The translations under genes and the position numbers were made by a program. This document shows, piece by piece, positions 44,751 to 53,786 of a DNA stretch of 64,000 bases (its first letter is position 1; each line of letters starts with the position of its first letter). Below the pieces are notes generated by a model. That model was not told the origin of the DNA. It saw nothing but the letters and a program-made list of their open reading frames with translations, and made no database searches. This DNA is from Halobacillus sp. Marseille-Q1614. Lineage in GTDB: Bacteria > Bacillota > Bacilli > Bacillales > Halobacillaceae. The stretch is from the NCBI RefSeq assembly GCF_902809865.1, contig NZ_CADDWH010000001.1, positions 2,666,001-2,730,000 of the forward strand, in the 5' to 3' direction.

Positions 44751-45527
44751 TTAAATAAATTCTACGCCTCCATCAATTAAGATGGATTGCCCTGTCATGT
44801 AATCAGAATCAGAAGAAGCCAGATACGATACAAAGTTGGCCACATCTTCCGGCTCTTCTGTTCTGCCAAGAGTTATGGATTCAGAAAACTTCTGAAAAGC
44901 TTCTCCAGGTTTAAGGTCCATATAGTGGGCCATTTTTTCATCAATCCGCTCCCACATAGATGTTCCTACAATTCCAGGACAGTAGGAATTGACGTTAATA
45001 TCAAATTGAGCAAGTTCTTGTGCTGCTGCTTGAGTAAGCCCTCGGACTGCGAACTTCGTTGAGGAATATACACTAAGTAAACTATAACCCTTATGGCCGG
45101 CAATACTGCAGGCATTAATAATCTTGCCGCGGCCATCTTGGTTTTTCATTTGTTCTGCGGCCGCTTGCATGCCATAGATCACCCCAAAAACATTCACCCT
45201 ATAAATTTTTTCGAGGTCTTTTTCCGTTACTTCCAGCATGGGGGCGACTTGATCAATTCCAGCATTATTGACGAATACGTCTAGACGGCCGTATTGATCT
45301 ACTGTTTGTTTAACCAAAGCAAACTGATCTTCTCTATTGCTTACATCACCTAAAATAGCAAGACATTCTTTCCCTCGCTCTTTCAATTCATTTGCTGTTT
45401 CTTCAGCCGTTTCCTTATCTAAATCGTTAATCACTACAATGAAACCATCACCTGCAAGCCTTTGTGCTATTCCTTTTCCAATACCTTGTCCGGAACCTGT
45501 AACCACTGCAACTTTCTGGTCAGCCAT
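44751..45527 (-). CDS. budC: Diacetyl/acetoin reductase, meso-2,3-butanediol dehydrogenase (SDR)
   Basis: A 258-residue short-chain dehydrogenase that interconverts diacetyl, acetoin and 2,3-butanediol with NAD(H). The NAD site is [18 protein letters not shown] is at about 88-92, and the catalytic Ser-Tyr-Lys set is in [21 protein letters not shown]. The segment [15 protein letters not shown] is typical of meso-butanediol dehydrogenases of the BudC type, including the Trp. It is the last gene of the acetoin dehydrogenase operon, 30 bases after acoL, and would feed acetoin from 2,3-butanediol into the complex. Confidence 0.85.
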   Translation of the reverse strand: MADQKVAVVTGSGQGIGKGIAQRLAGDGFIVVINDLDKETAEETANELKERGKECLAILGDVSNREDQFALVKQTVDQYGRLDVFVNNAGIDQVAPMLEVTEKDLEKIYRVNVFGVIYGMQAAAEQMKNQDGRGKIINACSIAGHKGYSLLSVYSSTKFAVRGLTQAAAQELAQFDINVNSYCPGIVGTSMWERIDEKMAHYMDLKPGEAFQKFSESITLGRTEEPEDVANFVSYLASSDSDYMTGQSILIDGGVEFI

Positions 45528-45557
45528 TATTTTTCTCTCTTCCTTATATTACAAGTC

Positions 45558-46946
45558 TTATAAACTATGAACAGGGAATCCTATTGCTTTGTCTGCAGCC
45601 TCCAGAATACTCTCACCTAATGTAGGATGAGCATGTACGACAAGGGAGACATCTTCTGCCGTCAAACCAGACTGAATGCTTAGGGAAAGTTCATTAATTA
45701 ATTCAGGAGCTCCTTGACCCGCAACCTCAGCACTTAAGATCGTTTGGTCTCGAGGGTCGATCATTAATTTCACGAATCCTTTATCCTCCCTAAGCGTCAA
45801 TGCTCTGCCATTATGGTTGAAAGGGAATTTATGAACCTCGAACTCCCAGCCGGCTTTATTAAGTTCGGCTTCAGAGGGGCCAACGACAGCAAGTGGCGGA
45901 TCTGAGAACACCACCGCTGGAATAACGTAATCGGTAGCATCAATTGCATCCCCATTGATGGCTTCTGCTGCCATTTTCCCTTGCAGCGATGCACGGTGAG
46001 CAAGTGCCTGCCCAGGCGTTATATCTCCTATAGCGAATATATGAGATTTGTTCGTCCGGCACTCCGTATCTATTGGAATATAGCCTCTTTCCGTGATATG
46101 GACACCCGCCTTTTCCAGTTGTAATTGGTCGGTATTTGGTTTCCTGCCGACAGTGACCAGGGCATAGTCTGCATTTGCCTTTTTAAGATCTCCGTCAACT
46201 TCGGCTTCAATCACGACCTCTTCACTTTTTCTTTCGATGCTGTTCACTTTTGCATTGGTATGGATCGTGACATTATCTTTTGCGGCAAGTTCGTTATATA
46301 CGAGAGAGGACATATCCTCGGAAAACCCTGATAAAATGGTGTTCATTCCCTCAAACATAGTTACTTGCGTTCCGAAGTTAGCAAACACCGTTCCAAGTTC
46401 GATTCCAATGTATCCTCCCCCAATGATAGCTAACGAGGAGGGCTTTTCATTTAAAGAAAGGGCTTCTGTCGAAGAAAGAATACGATCACCGAATGGAAAA
46501 GACGGCACGTTTACAGGCTTAGATCCTGAAGCGATAATACAGTTTGAAAAAGATACTAACGTTTCTCTCTCTCCCGCTATCGATACTGTATAAGGGTCCA
46601 GGAAAGAAGCCTCTCCTTTTATAATAGAAACATTCCTGCTGATCAGAAGTCCTTCCACACCACTCGTCAATTGATGGACGATCGAATTCTTCCAATCCTG
46701 CAGGTTTCCAAAATCAACCGACACACTCCCGTAAAGCACGCCTGCTTGTGCCGCTTTATTTGGCAGAACCGCATAATGGCTTGCTTCTATAAGGGCTTTG
46801 GAGGGAATACATCCATCATTTAAACATGTCCCTCCAAGCCCTGCTTTTTCTACAATCGTAACCTTCTTTCCTAACTGGGCAGCTCGAAGCGCCGCCACGT
46901 ACCCGCCTGGCCCAGCCCCGATAATAAGAACATCCGTAGTTATCAT
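45558..46946 (-). CDS. acoL: Dihydrolipoyl dehydrogenase of the acetoin dehydrogenase complex (E3)
   Basis: A 462-residue FAD-dependent enzyme that reoxidises the lipoyl groups of the E2 subunit with NAD. Residues 5-15 have GAGPGGYVAA for FAD, the redox disulfide is Cys41 and Cys46 in GGTCLNDGCIPSKA, the NAD site is IGGGYIGIELG, and the C-terminal dimer region has HAHPTLGESILEA with the catalytic His-Glu pair. It lies 16 bases after acoC. Its place in the aco operon sets it apart from the housekeeping pyruvate dehydrogenase E3. Confidence 0.92.
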   Translation of the reverse strand: MITTDVLIIGAGPGGYVAALRAAQLGKKVTIVEKAGLGGTCLNDGCIPSKALIEASHYAVLPNKAAQAGVLYGSVSVDFGNLQDWKNSIVHQLTSGVEGLLISRNVSIIKGEASFLDPYTVSIAGERETLVSFSNCIIASGSKPVNVPSFPFGDRILSSTEALSLNEKPSSLAIIGGGYIGIELGTVFANFGTQVTMFEGMNTILSGFSEDMSSLVYNELAAKDNVTIHTNAKVNSIERKSEEVVIEAEVDGDLKKANADYALVTVGRKPNTDQLQLEKAGVHITERGYIPIDTECRTNKSHIFAIGDITPGQALAHRASLQGKMAAEAINGDAIDATDYVIPAVVFSDPPLAVVGPSEAELNKAGWEFEVHKFPFNHNGRALTLREDKGFVKLMIDPRDQTILSAEVAGQGAPELINELSLSIQSGLTAEDVSLVVHAHPTLGESILEAADKAIGFPVHSL

Positions 46947-46962
46947 CTTTACTCATCCTTTC

Positions 46963-48189
46963 CTACAGCAGCATTTGGTAAGGATGTTCCAAGTAACAAA
47001 TAATATCGGTTAAAAAGGAGCTGGCTGGATCTCCATCAAGCACTCGGTGGTCAAAGGTTAAGCTAAGCGGCAATTCGGTCCTTTCCTGCACCTCGCCGTC
47101 TCGCAATACAAGATTCTTTTGATAAGCTCCTACACCTAAGATTCCTGCTTCAGGCGAGTTTAGTATCGGTGTAAAGTACTCGATCCCTGAAGCTCCCAAA
47201 TTTGTAATCGTAAATGTCGACCCTTTCATATCGTCACTTGAAAGCTGGTTATCCCTGGCTTTTTGACTGAGCGAATAAATATTTTCAGCAAGAGACAATA
47301 CCGAATGATTGTCTGCATTAAATAAGACAGGAACGACCAGCCCCTCATCGAGAGACGTGGCTAATCCCAGATGGATTTGATGATACGTATGGATTTCGTC
47401 ATTAATATAGGAACTATTGGCAGCCTTATGCTTCTTAAGCGCTAGCACAGTGGCTTTTGCGATAAAAGCCGTCAATGTTAAAGAAAAGTCAGACCCGGTG
47501 GATTGCAATTCTGATTTCGCCTGTTTTTGAATGGCAAGAAGCTCGGTTATATCCGCTTTTCTCATTATCGTAAGCTGAGCACTTTCCTTTAGACTTTGAT
47601 GCATTCTCTCTGCAATTACTTTTCTCATTCCTCTTACAGAAACTGCTTTCGACGTTTTTTCAGAAATAACAGGCTCCTCGTTGTTATCTTCCTCTTCGAT
47701 CCTAGGAGCACTGTCCATATAGTCCTGGACATCCTGCTTCGTAATCCGTCCTTGAGGTCCGGTTCCTTTCAGTTCGTTGATAGAGACATTATTTATCTTG
47801 GCCATTTTTTTAGCCGCCGGAGAAATTTTGACCCTTTTTGTATCAGTAACAGCCGCTGGTTTGGCTTGAGTCATGACGGCTGCAGAACCCTGGCTTCCCT
47901 CAGAAGAGTTCTGATTTGCCGGCTCCTCGGAATTATCGTTAACATCTTCCCCTTCTTCTCCGATATAAGCTAATGTAGTTCCCACGTTTATCGTTTCGTC
48001 TACGTCAGCCGTGATCTTTAAAACGATCCCTGAGGCCGGTGCTTCTAATTCATTCGTTAACTTCTCAGAGCTTATTGTAGCAATCGGCTCCCCTTTTTTC
48101 ACTGGTTCATTTTCCCGTTTCAACCACTCGGCAACGGTGCCTTCCTTCATGCTCATTCCAAACTTAGGCATCACCACTTTCTCTGCCAT
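46963..48189 (-). CDS. acoC: Acetoin dehydrogenase E2, dihydrolipoamide acetyltransferase
   Basis: I choose ATG 48189 (MAEKVVMPKFG; AAAGGAG ten bases upstream), giving 408 residues. A lipoyl domain covers 1-78, with the lipoylated Lys43 in SSEKLTNEL. An acidic, Ser/Gln-rich linker follows, then the E3-binding domain (ISPAAKKMAKINNVSINELKG, about 125-165). The catalytic domain from about 190 ends with FDHRVLDGDPASSFL, holding the active-site His and Asp. It transfers the acetyl group from the acetoin cleavage to CoA. Confidence 0.93.
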   Translation of the reverse strand: MAEKVVMPKFGMSMKEGTVAEWLKRENEPVKKGEPIATISSEKLTNELEAPASGIVLKITADVDETINVGTTLAYIGEEGEDVNDNSEEPANQNSSEGSQGSAAVMTQAKPAAVTDTKRVKISPAAKKMAKINNVSINELKGTGPQGRITKQDVQDYMDSAPRIEEEDNNEEPVISEKTSKAVSVRGMRKVIAERMHQSLKESAQLTIMRKADITELLAIQKQAKSELQSTGSDFSLTLTAFIAKATVLALKKHKAANSSYINDEIHTYHQIHLGLATSLDEGLVVPVLFNADNHSVLSLAENIYSLSQKARDNQLSSDDMKGSTFTITNLGASGIEYFTPILNSPEAGILGVGAYQKNLVLRDGEVQERTELPLSLTFDHRVLDGDPASSFLTDIICYLEHPYQMLL

Positions 48190-48217
48190 GGCTTCCACAC
48201 TCCTTTATGGATTAATA

Positions 48218-49252
48218 TTAAATAGCTACAATTGATTCATCATCAATGAGTTCGGCAACTACGGCTAAAATCTTCTCTGGTGATGGCAAATATAAATCCT
48301 CTAAAGCTGGCGAGAACGGTACAGGGCTGTGGGGAGCAGTAACCATTTTGATTGGTGCATCCAAAAAGTCGAAGCCTTTATCCGCTACTAAGGCAGAAAT
48401 ATCGGTTGCTGCGCTGCAGCGCGGATTAGCTTCATCTACAATGATCAGCCTGCTTGTTTTTTGCACAGACTTTAATATCGTATTCTCATCTAGTGGTGAT
48501 AGACTGCGGGGATCCACAACTTCCGCTTCTATCCCTTTGCTCGCGAGTTTCTCAGCTGCATCAAGCGCTGTCTGTACTTGTTTGCCAATCGCGACAATCG
48601 TCAGGTCGTCTCCTTGACGCTTGATGTCAGCTTTACCGATCGGAATCGTATAATGTCCTTCTGGTACTTCGCCTTTTACGTTATAGAGCGTTTTATCTTC
48701 AAAAAATACAACCATATCGTCATCTTCAATGGCTGATATCAACAGCCCTTTCGCGTCAGCAGGTGATGAAGGCACAACCACCTTAACTCCCGGAATAGCA
48801 GTGAACATGCCGTAGAGACTTTGCGAATGCTGAGCTGCAGCTCGAAAGCCCGCTCCGTGCATCGTGCGAATGACCAGCGGAATTTTGGCATGACCGCCAA
48901 ACATGTATCTTAATTTCGCTCCCTGGTTCATCACTTCATCAAGACAGCTGCCGATGAAGTCATTGAACATCAATTCGGCAATCGGGCGCATTCCTGTAGC
49001 TGCAGCACTGACGGCAGCTCCCACATATCCGGCTTCTGCAATGGGAGTATCAAGGATACGATCTCTCCCAAACTCCTGGACAAGCCCATTCGTGACCCCC
49101 ATAACGCCTCCCCATGCATCTTCATCTTGAAGGTGATCAACTTCTGCTCCGCCTGCTACGTCCTCTCCAAGCAAGATCACATTTTCATCGTTTCTCATAG
49201 TTTCCCGGATGGCTTCATTAACAGCATCAGCAAAAGTAATTTCTCTGCCCAT
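48218..49252 (-). CDS. acoB: Acetoin dehydrogenase E1 beta subunit
   Basis: A 344-residue transketolase-type beta subunit, thiamine-diphosphate dependent with AcoA. GREITFADAVNEAIRETM opens the protein; LLGEDVAGG with the conserved Glu that activates the cofactor, TPIAEAGYVGAAVSAA and RTMHGAGFRAAAQHSQSLY follow. The C-terminal swivel domain includes VVDPRSLSPLDENTI. It follows acoA by three bases. Confidence 0.93.
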   Translation of the reverse strand: MGREITFADAVNEAIRETMRNDENVILLGEDVAGGAEVDHLQDEDAWGGVMGVTNGLVQEFGRDRILDTPIAEAGYVGAAVSAAATGMRPIAELMFNDFIGSCLDEVMNQGAKLRYMFGGHAKIPLVIRTMHGAGFRAAAQHSQSLYGMFTAIPGVKVVVPSSPADAKGLLISAIEDDDMVVFFEDKTLYNVKGEVPEGHYTIPIGKADIKRQGDDLTIVAIGKQVQTALDAAEKLASKGIEAEVVDPRSLSPLDENTILKSVQKTSRLIIVDEANPRCSAATDISALVADKGFDFLDAPIKMVTAPHSPVPFSPALEDLYLPSPEKILAVVAELIDDESIVAI

Positions 49253-49255
49253 TAT

Positions 49256-50266
49256 TTATTCCTCCCCGCCTGGAATGTAGTTCACATAAACGTCAGTTGT
49301 CAGTTGATCCGCTTCCGGCATTGGACTCTTCTCCGCAAATTCAACGGCATCCTCAATAGCCTGGCGGACACTATCATCAATTTCATGTAAATCTTCTTCG
49401 GAAGCTAAGTTACTAGAAATGAGATTCTCGCGGAACATGATAATAGCATCGAGGGCTTCAAGATGCTCTTCTCTTTCCTCCGGCAGCTTATAAGTCTGCG
49501 CATCACCCTCAAAGTGTCCATAGTTACGATAAGTCTTGCACTCTATCAAGCTTGGTCCTTCTCCTCTGCGCGCACGCTCTACAGCTCGCTGAGCCGCTTC
49601 ATAAACAGCAAGGGTGTCTTTTCCATCTACTGTTTCACCAGGGATGTTGTAGGCACTCGCTCGATCAGCAATCGATTCACAGCTTGAAGCATACTCAAAT
49701 GGCGTCGCTTCCGCATATCCGTTATTCTCTGCCACAAAAATGACAGGCAGGTTCCAGATGGCCGCCTGGTTGATTCCTTCATGAAATGTTCCATGGTTAT
49801 TCGCGCCATCCCCAAAGAAGCAAACGGCCACTCCTCCGGTTTTTTTAAATTTGGCTGTCAAGCCAGCGCCTGCAGCAAGCGGAAAGCCGCCGCCAACAAT
49901 TCCGTTAGCTCCTAACATTCCTTTACTTACATCAGCAATATGCATCGACCCGCCTTTTCCTTTGCAAAGCCCTGTCGATTTTCCGTAGATTTCGGCCATC
50001 ATTCCTTTTAGATCACAGCCCTTGGCGATACAATGTCCATGTCCACGGTGTGTACTTGTGATATAATCCTTATCATCCAAATGAGCACATACCCCTACAG
50101 CTACTGCTTCTTCCCCTGCATATAAATGCACAAAGCCAGGGATTGTTCCTGTACTGAATGTTTCATGGACTTGATCTTCAAAACGACGAATTTCCACCAT
50201 CTTCTGATACATCCACTTCGCTTTTTCTGAGGTTAAAGAACTTTGCTGGATTTCCGACACTTTCAT
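49256..50266 (-). CDS. acoA: Acetoin dehydrogenase E1 alpha subunit
   Basis: I choose ATG 50266 (AAGGAGG eight bases upstream; MKVSEIQQ), giving 336 residues; a longer frame to 50305 overlaps the ribosome site. The thiamine diphosphate motif is GDGANNHGTFHEGINQAA with VIFVAENN following. GKGGSMHIADVSKGMLGANG and HRGHGHCIAKG are typical of acetoin E1 alpha. With AcoB it cleaves acetoin to acetaldehyde and an acetyl unit. It is the first gene of the operon behind a sigma-54 promoter. Confidence 0.93.
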   Translation of the reverse strand: MKVSEIQQSSLTSEKAKWMYQKMVEIRRFEDQVHETFSTGTIPGFVHLYAGEEAVAVGVCAHLDDKDYITSTHRGHGHCIAKGCDLKGMMAEIYGKSTGLCKGKGGSMHIADVSKGMLGANGIVGGGFPLAAGAGLTAKFKKTGGVAVCFFGDGANNHGTFHEGINQAAIWNLPVIFVAENNGYAEATPFEYASSCESIADRASAYNIPGETVDGKDTLAVYEAAQRAVERARRGEGPSLIECKTYRNYGHFEGDAQTYKLPEEREEHLEALDAIIMFRENLISSNLASEEDLHEIDDSVRQAIEDAVEFAEKSPMPEADQLTTDVYVNYIPGGEE

Positions 50267-50334
50267 ACATGCCGCCTCCTTATAATTTGTCACGCCCTTT
50301 GGCATATGCTGTGGGACGCTCTTACTTTTATAGA

Positions 50335-50350
50335 TGCAAAATTCATGCCA
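50335..50350 (-). promoter_or_regulatory. Sigma-54 promoter of the aco operon
   Basis: On the minus strand TGGCAT-GAATT-TTGCA has the -24/-12 spacing of a sigma-54 promoter (consensus TGGCAC-N5-TTGC). It lies about 70 bases before the acoA start and just downstream of acoR, as in other Bacillus aco loci. Confidence 0.85.
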
Positions 50351-50354
50351 ATCA

Positions 50355-50368
50355 AGAAAACGCTTACA
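50355..50368. promoter_or_regulatory. CcpA cre-like site next to the aco promoter
   Basis: On the minus strand TGTAAGCGTTTTCT fits TGWAANCGNTNWCA except the last base. It lies immediately upstream of the -24 element, consistent with glucose repression of acetoin use. Confidence 0.65.
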
Positions 50369-50397
50369 TTATAAGGGTTATCTTTTCATCAGACGAC

Positions 50398-50442
50398 AAA
50401 AAAATGAGACAAAACGGGAAATTGTCTCATTTTGTCTCATTT
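50398..50442. promoter_or_regulatory. Repeated TGAGACAA dyads: AcoR activator site and/or acoR terminator
   Basis: AAATGAGACAAAA (50402-50414) and TTTTGTCTCATTT (50430-50442) are a perfect inverted repeat. A further TTGTCTCAT at 50422-50430 gives an inner hairpin with seven T on the minus strand, which looks like an acoR terminator. A related CATCTCAT follows. The array lies roughly 50-90 bases upstream of the -24 box, where an AcoR enhancer site is expected. It may do both jobs. Confidence 0.6.
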
Positions 50443-50446
50443 CATC

Positions 50447-52279
50447 TCATCTGTCCAACTTATACTTCTTCAATTTCCGATAAAAAGTGCTGCGGGGAAT
50501 ATTGAGCTGCTGAGCTGCCGCAGAAACACGTCCTCCATGCTGCTTCAGGGCTTTCTCAATATAATCTTTCTCCATTTGCTCACGATAAGATAAGGAATCA
50601 GCAGGTTCTCTTTCCTCATATTCAAAAGGGGTTATTTTCCGAATGTACGACTCTATTTGGGTAACGGCCGGTGCAAGCGTGCCACTCTCAGTATGGACGC
50701 CTTCTAATACATTGAAAAGCTCACGTATGTTACCTGGCCAATGATAGTTTTGCAATGTCTTCACCGCTTCATCTGGCCATCGGAAGGACCAGTTTCGTTT
50801 TTGGAAATAGCAGCGGATCAGATCAGGTATATCTTCTACTCGTTCTCTTAGAGCCGGCATGTGGAGTGGATATACATAGATGCGGTAATATAAATCTTCT
50901 CGAAAGGTTCCATTTTTCACAAGTTCCCCAAGGTTCTTATTCGTAGCGGTCACAAGCCGAAAGGAAACAGGAATTGGTTTCTTCCCGCCGAGTGGAACCA
51001 CCTGCTTCTCTTGTAATGTACGCAGCAGAGTAACTTGTGTTTTTAATGAGATATCCCCCATTTCATCTAAAAAAAGAGTGCCTCCATTTGCCTGTACGAT
51101 CTTACCTTCATACCCGCCTTTTTGAGCGTCCGTAAATGCACCTGGTACATACCCAAACAGTTCACTTTCAAGCAGGTTTTCAGGTAATGCTCCACAGTTT
51201 ACAGCAACAAAAGGAGCTTTCGAATTCGTACTATCATGGATAGAGCGTGCCATCACTTCTTTTCCTGTTCCCGTTTCTCCTGAAATATGGATGGTTACAC
51301 TAGAGTGGACTGCCTTTTCTGCTCGTTTTAAAACAGATTGAAAAGCATGGCTCTTCCCGACGGCTCCTTGAAAGGTAAATGATGTATTCCGCCTATGAGC
51401 GGCAGGTTCTTTTAACTGCTTCTTCGTCCAGGAAATCCGGTGGCCAATAATATCGTTTGTCTCCCCAGACAAAACAGGAAACTTATTGATCTCTTTAGGG
51501 AATTCAGCATCGTCACCTTGAAACTGTTCCGGTAAATGATCTGTTACAGCAGGCGATTTATAGACGATCCGATTGCTTCGATTATACAGAATAAATGAGT
51601 CTGATCCTTCCCTTTCTTCTTTTATCCCATAATTTATAAGAGCAAGCTCTTCCTCTTTCATCATATTCTTCCAATCTGTTTCAATGGCATAGGCAGCCGA
51701 AACCACCGTCGCTAATAAATGATCATGGTAATCTGGAATATAGGGACTAGAGATATCCAGGACCCCCATCACTTCACCATTCTCATCTTTTATGGGCGAA
51801 GCCGAACAGCTCCAATTCTGCGAAGCTACCGAAAAGTGTTCCACCCCCTTGATACAAATCGATTCACCAATCGCAAGGGCTGTTCCAATCGCATTTGTCC
51901 CCACTTGTTCTTCCGTCCATTGAACGCCCTCTCTGAAATTAATATCTTCCGCAAAAGCCTTCACCCTTTTTTCGCCTGCCATACGCAGGACATAACCCTC
52001 CCGGTCGATCAGGAGTAAAACCACGTTAGAATCTTGGTACATCACTTCAAGCTTTTTCATGAAGGGCTCGGCCAATTTCATTAAACGACTATTTTCTTTA
52101 CGCCTCTTTCTTAACTCCTCTAAAGACAATAATTGATTGCCTTTCCCATTGTAAGGATCTACGCCAAGTTGTTTACAATGGTTCCAGGACGCTGCAATTC
52201 GTTCGTTTATCCGTGACTCATCCAATACACCTTCCTGCACAAAGCGTTTCCAATCTCCTTTTGTAGTTTGGTCCAGCAC
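50447..52279 (-). CDS. acoR: Sigma-54-dependent transcriptional activator of acetoin catabolism
   Basis: A 610-residue activator with a GTG start (GAGAGGTGA seven bases upstream). About residues 50-210 are a GAF-type sensor (TEEQVGTNAIGTALAIGESICIKG-like region, VASQNWSCSASPI). The AAA+ domain, about 310-540, has Walker A GETGTGKE near 334, Walker B GGTLFLDEMGD, and the sigma-54 contact loop near 380 as GAFTDA in place of GAFTGA. The C-terminal Fis-type HTH is GGRVSAAAQQLNIPRSTFYRKLKKY. It lies just upstream of acoA on the same strand, the standard AcoR arrangement. Acetoin is the expected inducer. The Gly-to-Asp change in GAFTGA is noted as a variant; the context says the protein is functional. 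Confidence 0.92.
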   Translation of the reverse strand: MLDQTTKGDWKRFVQEGVLDESRINERIAASWNHCKQLGVDPYNGKGNQLLSLEELRKRRKENSRLMKLAEPFMKKLEVMYQDSNVVLLLIDREGYVLRMAGEKRVKAFAEDINFREGVQWTEEQVGTNAIGTALAIGESICIKGVEHFSVASQNWSCSASPIKDENGEVMGVLDISSPYIPDYHDHLLATVVSAAYAIETDWKNMMKEEELALINYGIKEEREGSDSFILYNRSNRIVYKSPAVTDHLPEQFQGDDAEFPKEINKFPVLSGETNDIIGHRISWTKKQLKEPAAHRRNTSFTFQGAVGKSHAFQSVLKRAEKAVHSSVTIHISGETGTGKEVMARSIHDSTNSKAPFVAVNCGALPENLLESELFGYVPGAFTDAQKGGYEGKIVQANGGTLFLDEMGDISLKTQVTLLRTLQEKQVVPLGGKKPIPVSFRLVTATNKNLGELVKNGTFREDLYYRIYVYPLHMPALRERVEDIPDLIRCYFQKRNWSFRWPDEAVKTLQNYHWPGNIRELFNVLEGVHTESGTLAPAVTQIESYIRKITPFEYEEREPADSLSYREQMEKDYIEKALKQHGGRVSAAAQQLNIPRSTFYRKLKKYKLDR

Positions 52280-52454
52280 GTTAGCTTCACCTCTCCCATA
52301 GAATTTAGGACCTTTTCCTCTATAGTTCGATTTAATACTTTTAAAACCTCTTTATAAAAAAGTATTTTTGATAAGTAATTTCGACAAATACAGCCTTCTG
52401 TGATGCTTCCCCTTAGCAAACATACTTAAAGGGAATCTACTCGCTTTAAAACTT

Positions 52455-53063
52455 AAAAAGCCTCTCACAAGTGGAGGCCACTGAAAAAGTCCTTTCTAAC
52501 CTAAAAGAGCTGTTAAGTTTGTTGTTTAGAACCGCTTGTCGGTGGATGCTTGCCGCGGGCACGGCCTCAGCTAACTTGGTCAAGAAGATCACTTGACCAA
52601 TTGGATCTTCGGCTCGCGCTGTTCCCGCAGGCGTCACCACCGAACGCTCATCGTGTAATCAACAGAGGCTAATCTGAAAAGAGTGATTTTCTTTATAAAA
52701 GAAAGTCACTCTTTTTTCTTGTACAATAGGAGTATTACATAAAAAGTGAGGGATTGGATGATAGACCGTCAATTATCCATGAACTTCAGCCAATATGAGG
52801 GCTAATGGACGCAACGCCATTCACCCTATTCGGATGTTTAAGTATCTTCTTTTTAAGACCATTTATAAGCTTTCGGGATACCTATTACTTTGATGTGGAG
52901 GAGTGTGCCTCATCTTCGGGTCTTAGAGGCATGCGAATACAGAGGGCCATGACATATAAAAACAGGGCGCTTGGAATCATTTGATTCCAAGCGCCCTGTT
53001 TTTTCTTTCATAATTTGAATAGTTGGCAGTTCTTCAGTGGCCTCCACAAGTGAGAAGCTTTTT
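52455..53063. mobile_element. Internally deleted IS1182-like element
   Basis: Imperfect inverted repeats of about 36 bases bound the element (52455-52490 and 53028-53063; shared core GTGGAGGCCACTGAA). Inside, ATG 52758 starts DRQLSMNFSQYEG and stops after 15 codons. A further piece at about 52807-52880 reads NAIHPIRMFKYLLFKTIYKLS, a stretch of IS1182-family transposase. Hairpins AAAGAGTGA...TCACTCTTT (52678-52715) and a 22-base perfect stem (52958-53003) followed by T are also present. The transposase core is missing, so it could move only with help in trans. The right end abuts the exonuclease stop codon. Confidence 0.65.
52520..52640. repeat. GC-rich imperfect palindromic segment inside the element
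   Basis: This stretch is clearly richer in G and C than its surroundings. Its centre holds TTGGTCAAG...CTTGACCAA, and the outer parts (GCCGCGGGCACGGCC against GGCTCGCGCTGTTCCCGCAGGC) are partly complementary. It looks like a nested intergenic repeat unit rather than coding sequence. Confidence 0.5.
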
Positions 53064-53786
53064 TTACCCATTTGAGGCAAGATACGTATACACATCCTGC
53101 AAGTTCTCAAACCCCATCTCTTTAATTTCACGAATACTCTTCACCCATAACTCTGCCGTAGCCTTCGCATCATGTAAAGCATGGTGACGCAGTTCATTGT
53201 TTATCCCATAATGTTCACAGCACTCATCCAGGCTCACAAGATTCTTATCCTGATGAGGAATTTTTGTTAAAAACGAAGTATCGACAATGCGGTGCTGAAA
53301 GTTTTTCCTAAGCGCCAGCCATGTCGCATGGTTCATGAACTGTTTCTCATGATTAGCATGGTGGGCGACTAATACATCGCTTTTTATAAAGGAATAAAAG
53401 TCTTTTAATACGTCGCGCAGCGTATCAGCACTCTCCAGCATTTCTTTTGTAATTCCGGTTAACTCTTCAATCTCTTTAGAGGGTTCGGCCTCACTGTTTA
53501 CGAGCGAATAGAATATTTCCTCTTCCTGGATTTCTGTGCCTTCCACCTTTACAGCACCAATCGACAGGATTTGATCACCTTTATACGGAAAAAAACCCGT
53601 CGTTTCTAAATCAAACACCACTACATGCAGCTCGTCAAACGGGATGTCCAGCACATTTCTGTTTTTCATTTCCCGTTCCAGATTTCTTACGTACGCAACT
53701 TTTGAAGGGTCATTCTGGTTTAACGAAGAAAAGCCGCTACCCAGCCTGCCGGACAAATCTTTTACAAATTGAACGAATGGATTCAT
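53064..53786 (-). CDS. DnaQ-type 3'-5' exonuclease
   Basis: A 240-residue exonuclease of the DEDDh (epsilon/PolC) group, acting on DNA or RNA 3' ends. Exo I is VVVFDLETTGFFPYKGDQIL with the catalytic Asp and Glu (about residue 55), Exo II is SDVLVAHHANHEKQFMN, and Exo III is HHALHDAKATAELW. The first 45 residues are a helical lead-in. It overlaps the DUF294 gene by four bases, a known pairing. Its stop lies one base from the end of an IS1182-like inverted repeat, so the last residues (YLASNG) may have been altered by insertion. Confidence 0.88.
   Translation of the reverse strand: MNPFVQFVKDLSGRLGSGFSSLNQNDPSKVAYVRNLEREMKNRNVLDIPFDELHVVVFDLETTGFFPYKGDQILSIGAVKVEGTEIQEEEIFYSLVNSEAEPSKEIEELTGITKEMLESADTLRDVLKDFYSFIKSDVLVAHHANHEKQFMNHATWLALRKNFQHRIVDTSFLTKIPHQDKNLVSLDECCEHYGINNELRHHALHDAKATAELWVKSIREIKEMGFENLQDVYTYLASNG

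Noticed and set aside
53000-53131. Minus-strand frame crossing the exonuclease stop into the IS remnant
   Set aside because: It combines the out-of-frame exonuclease end with repeat sequence; only the transposase fragments on the plus strand are meaningful.
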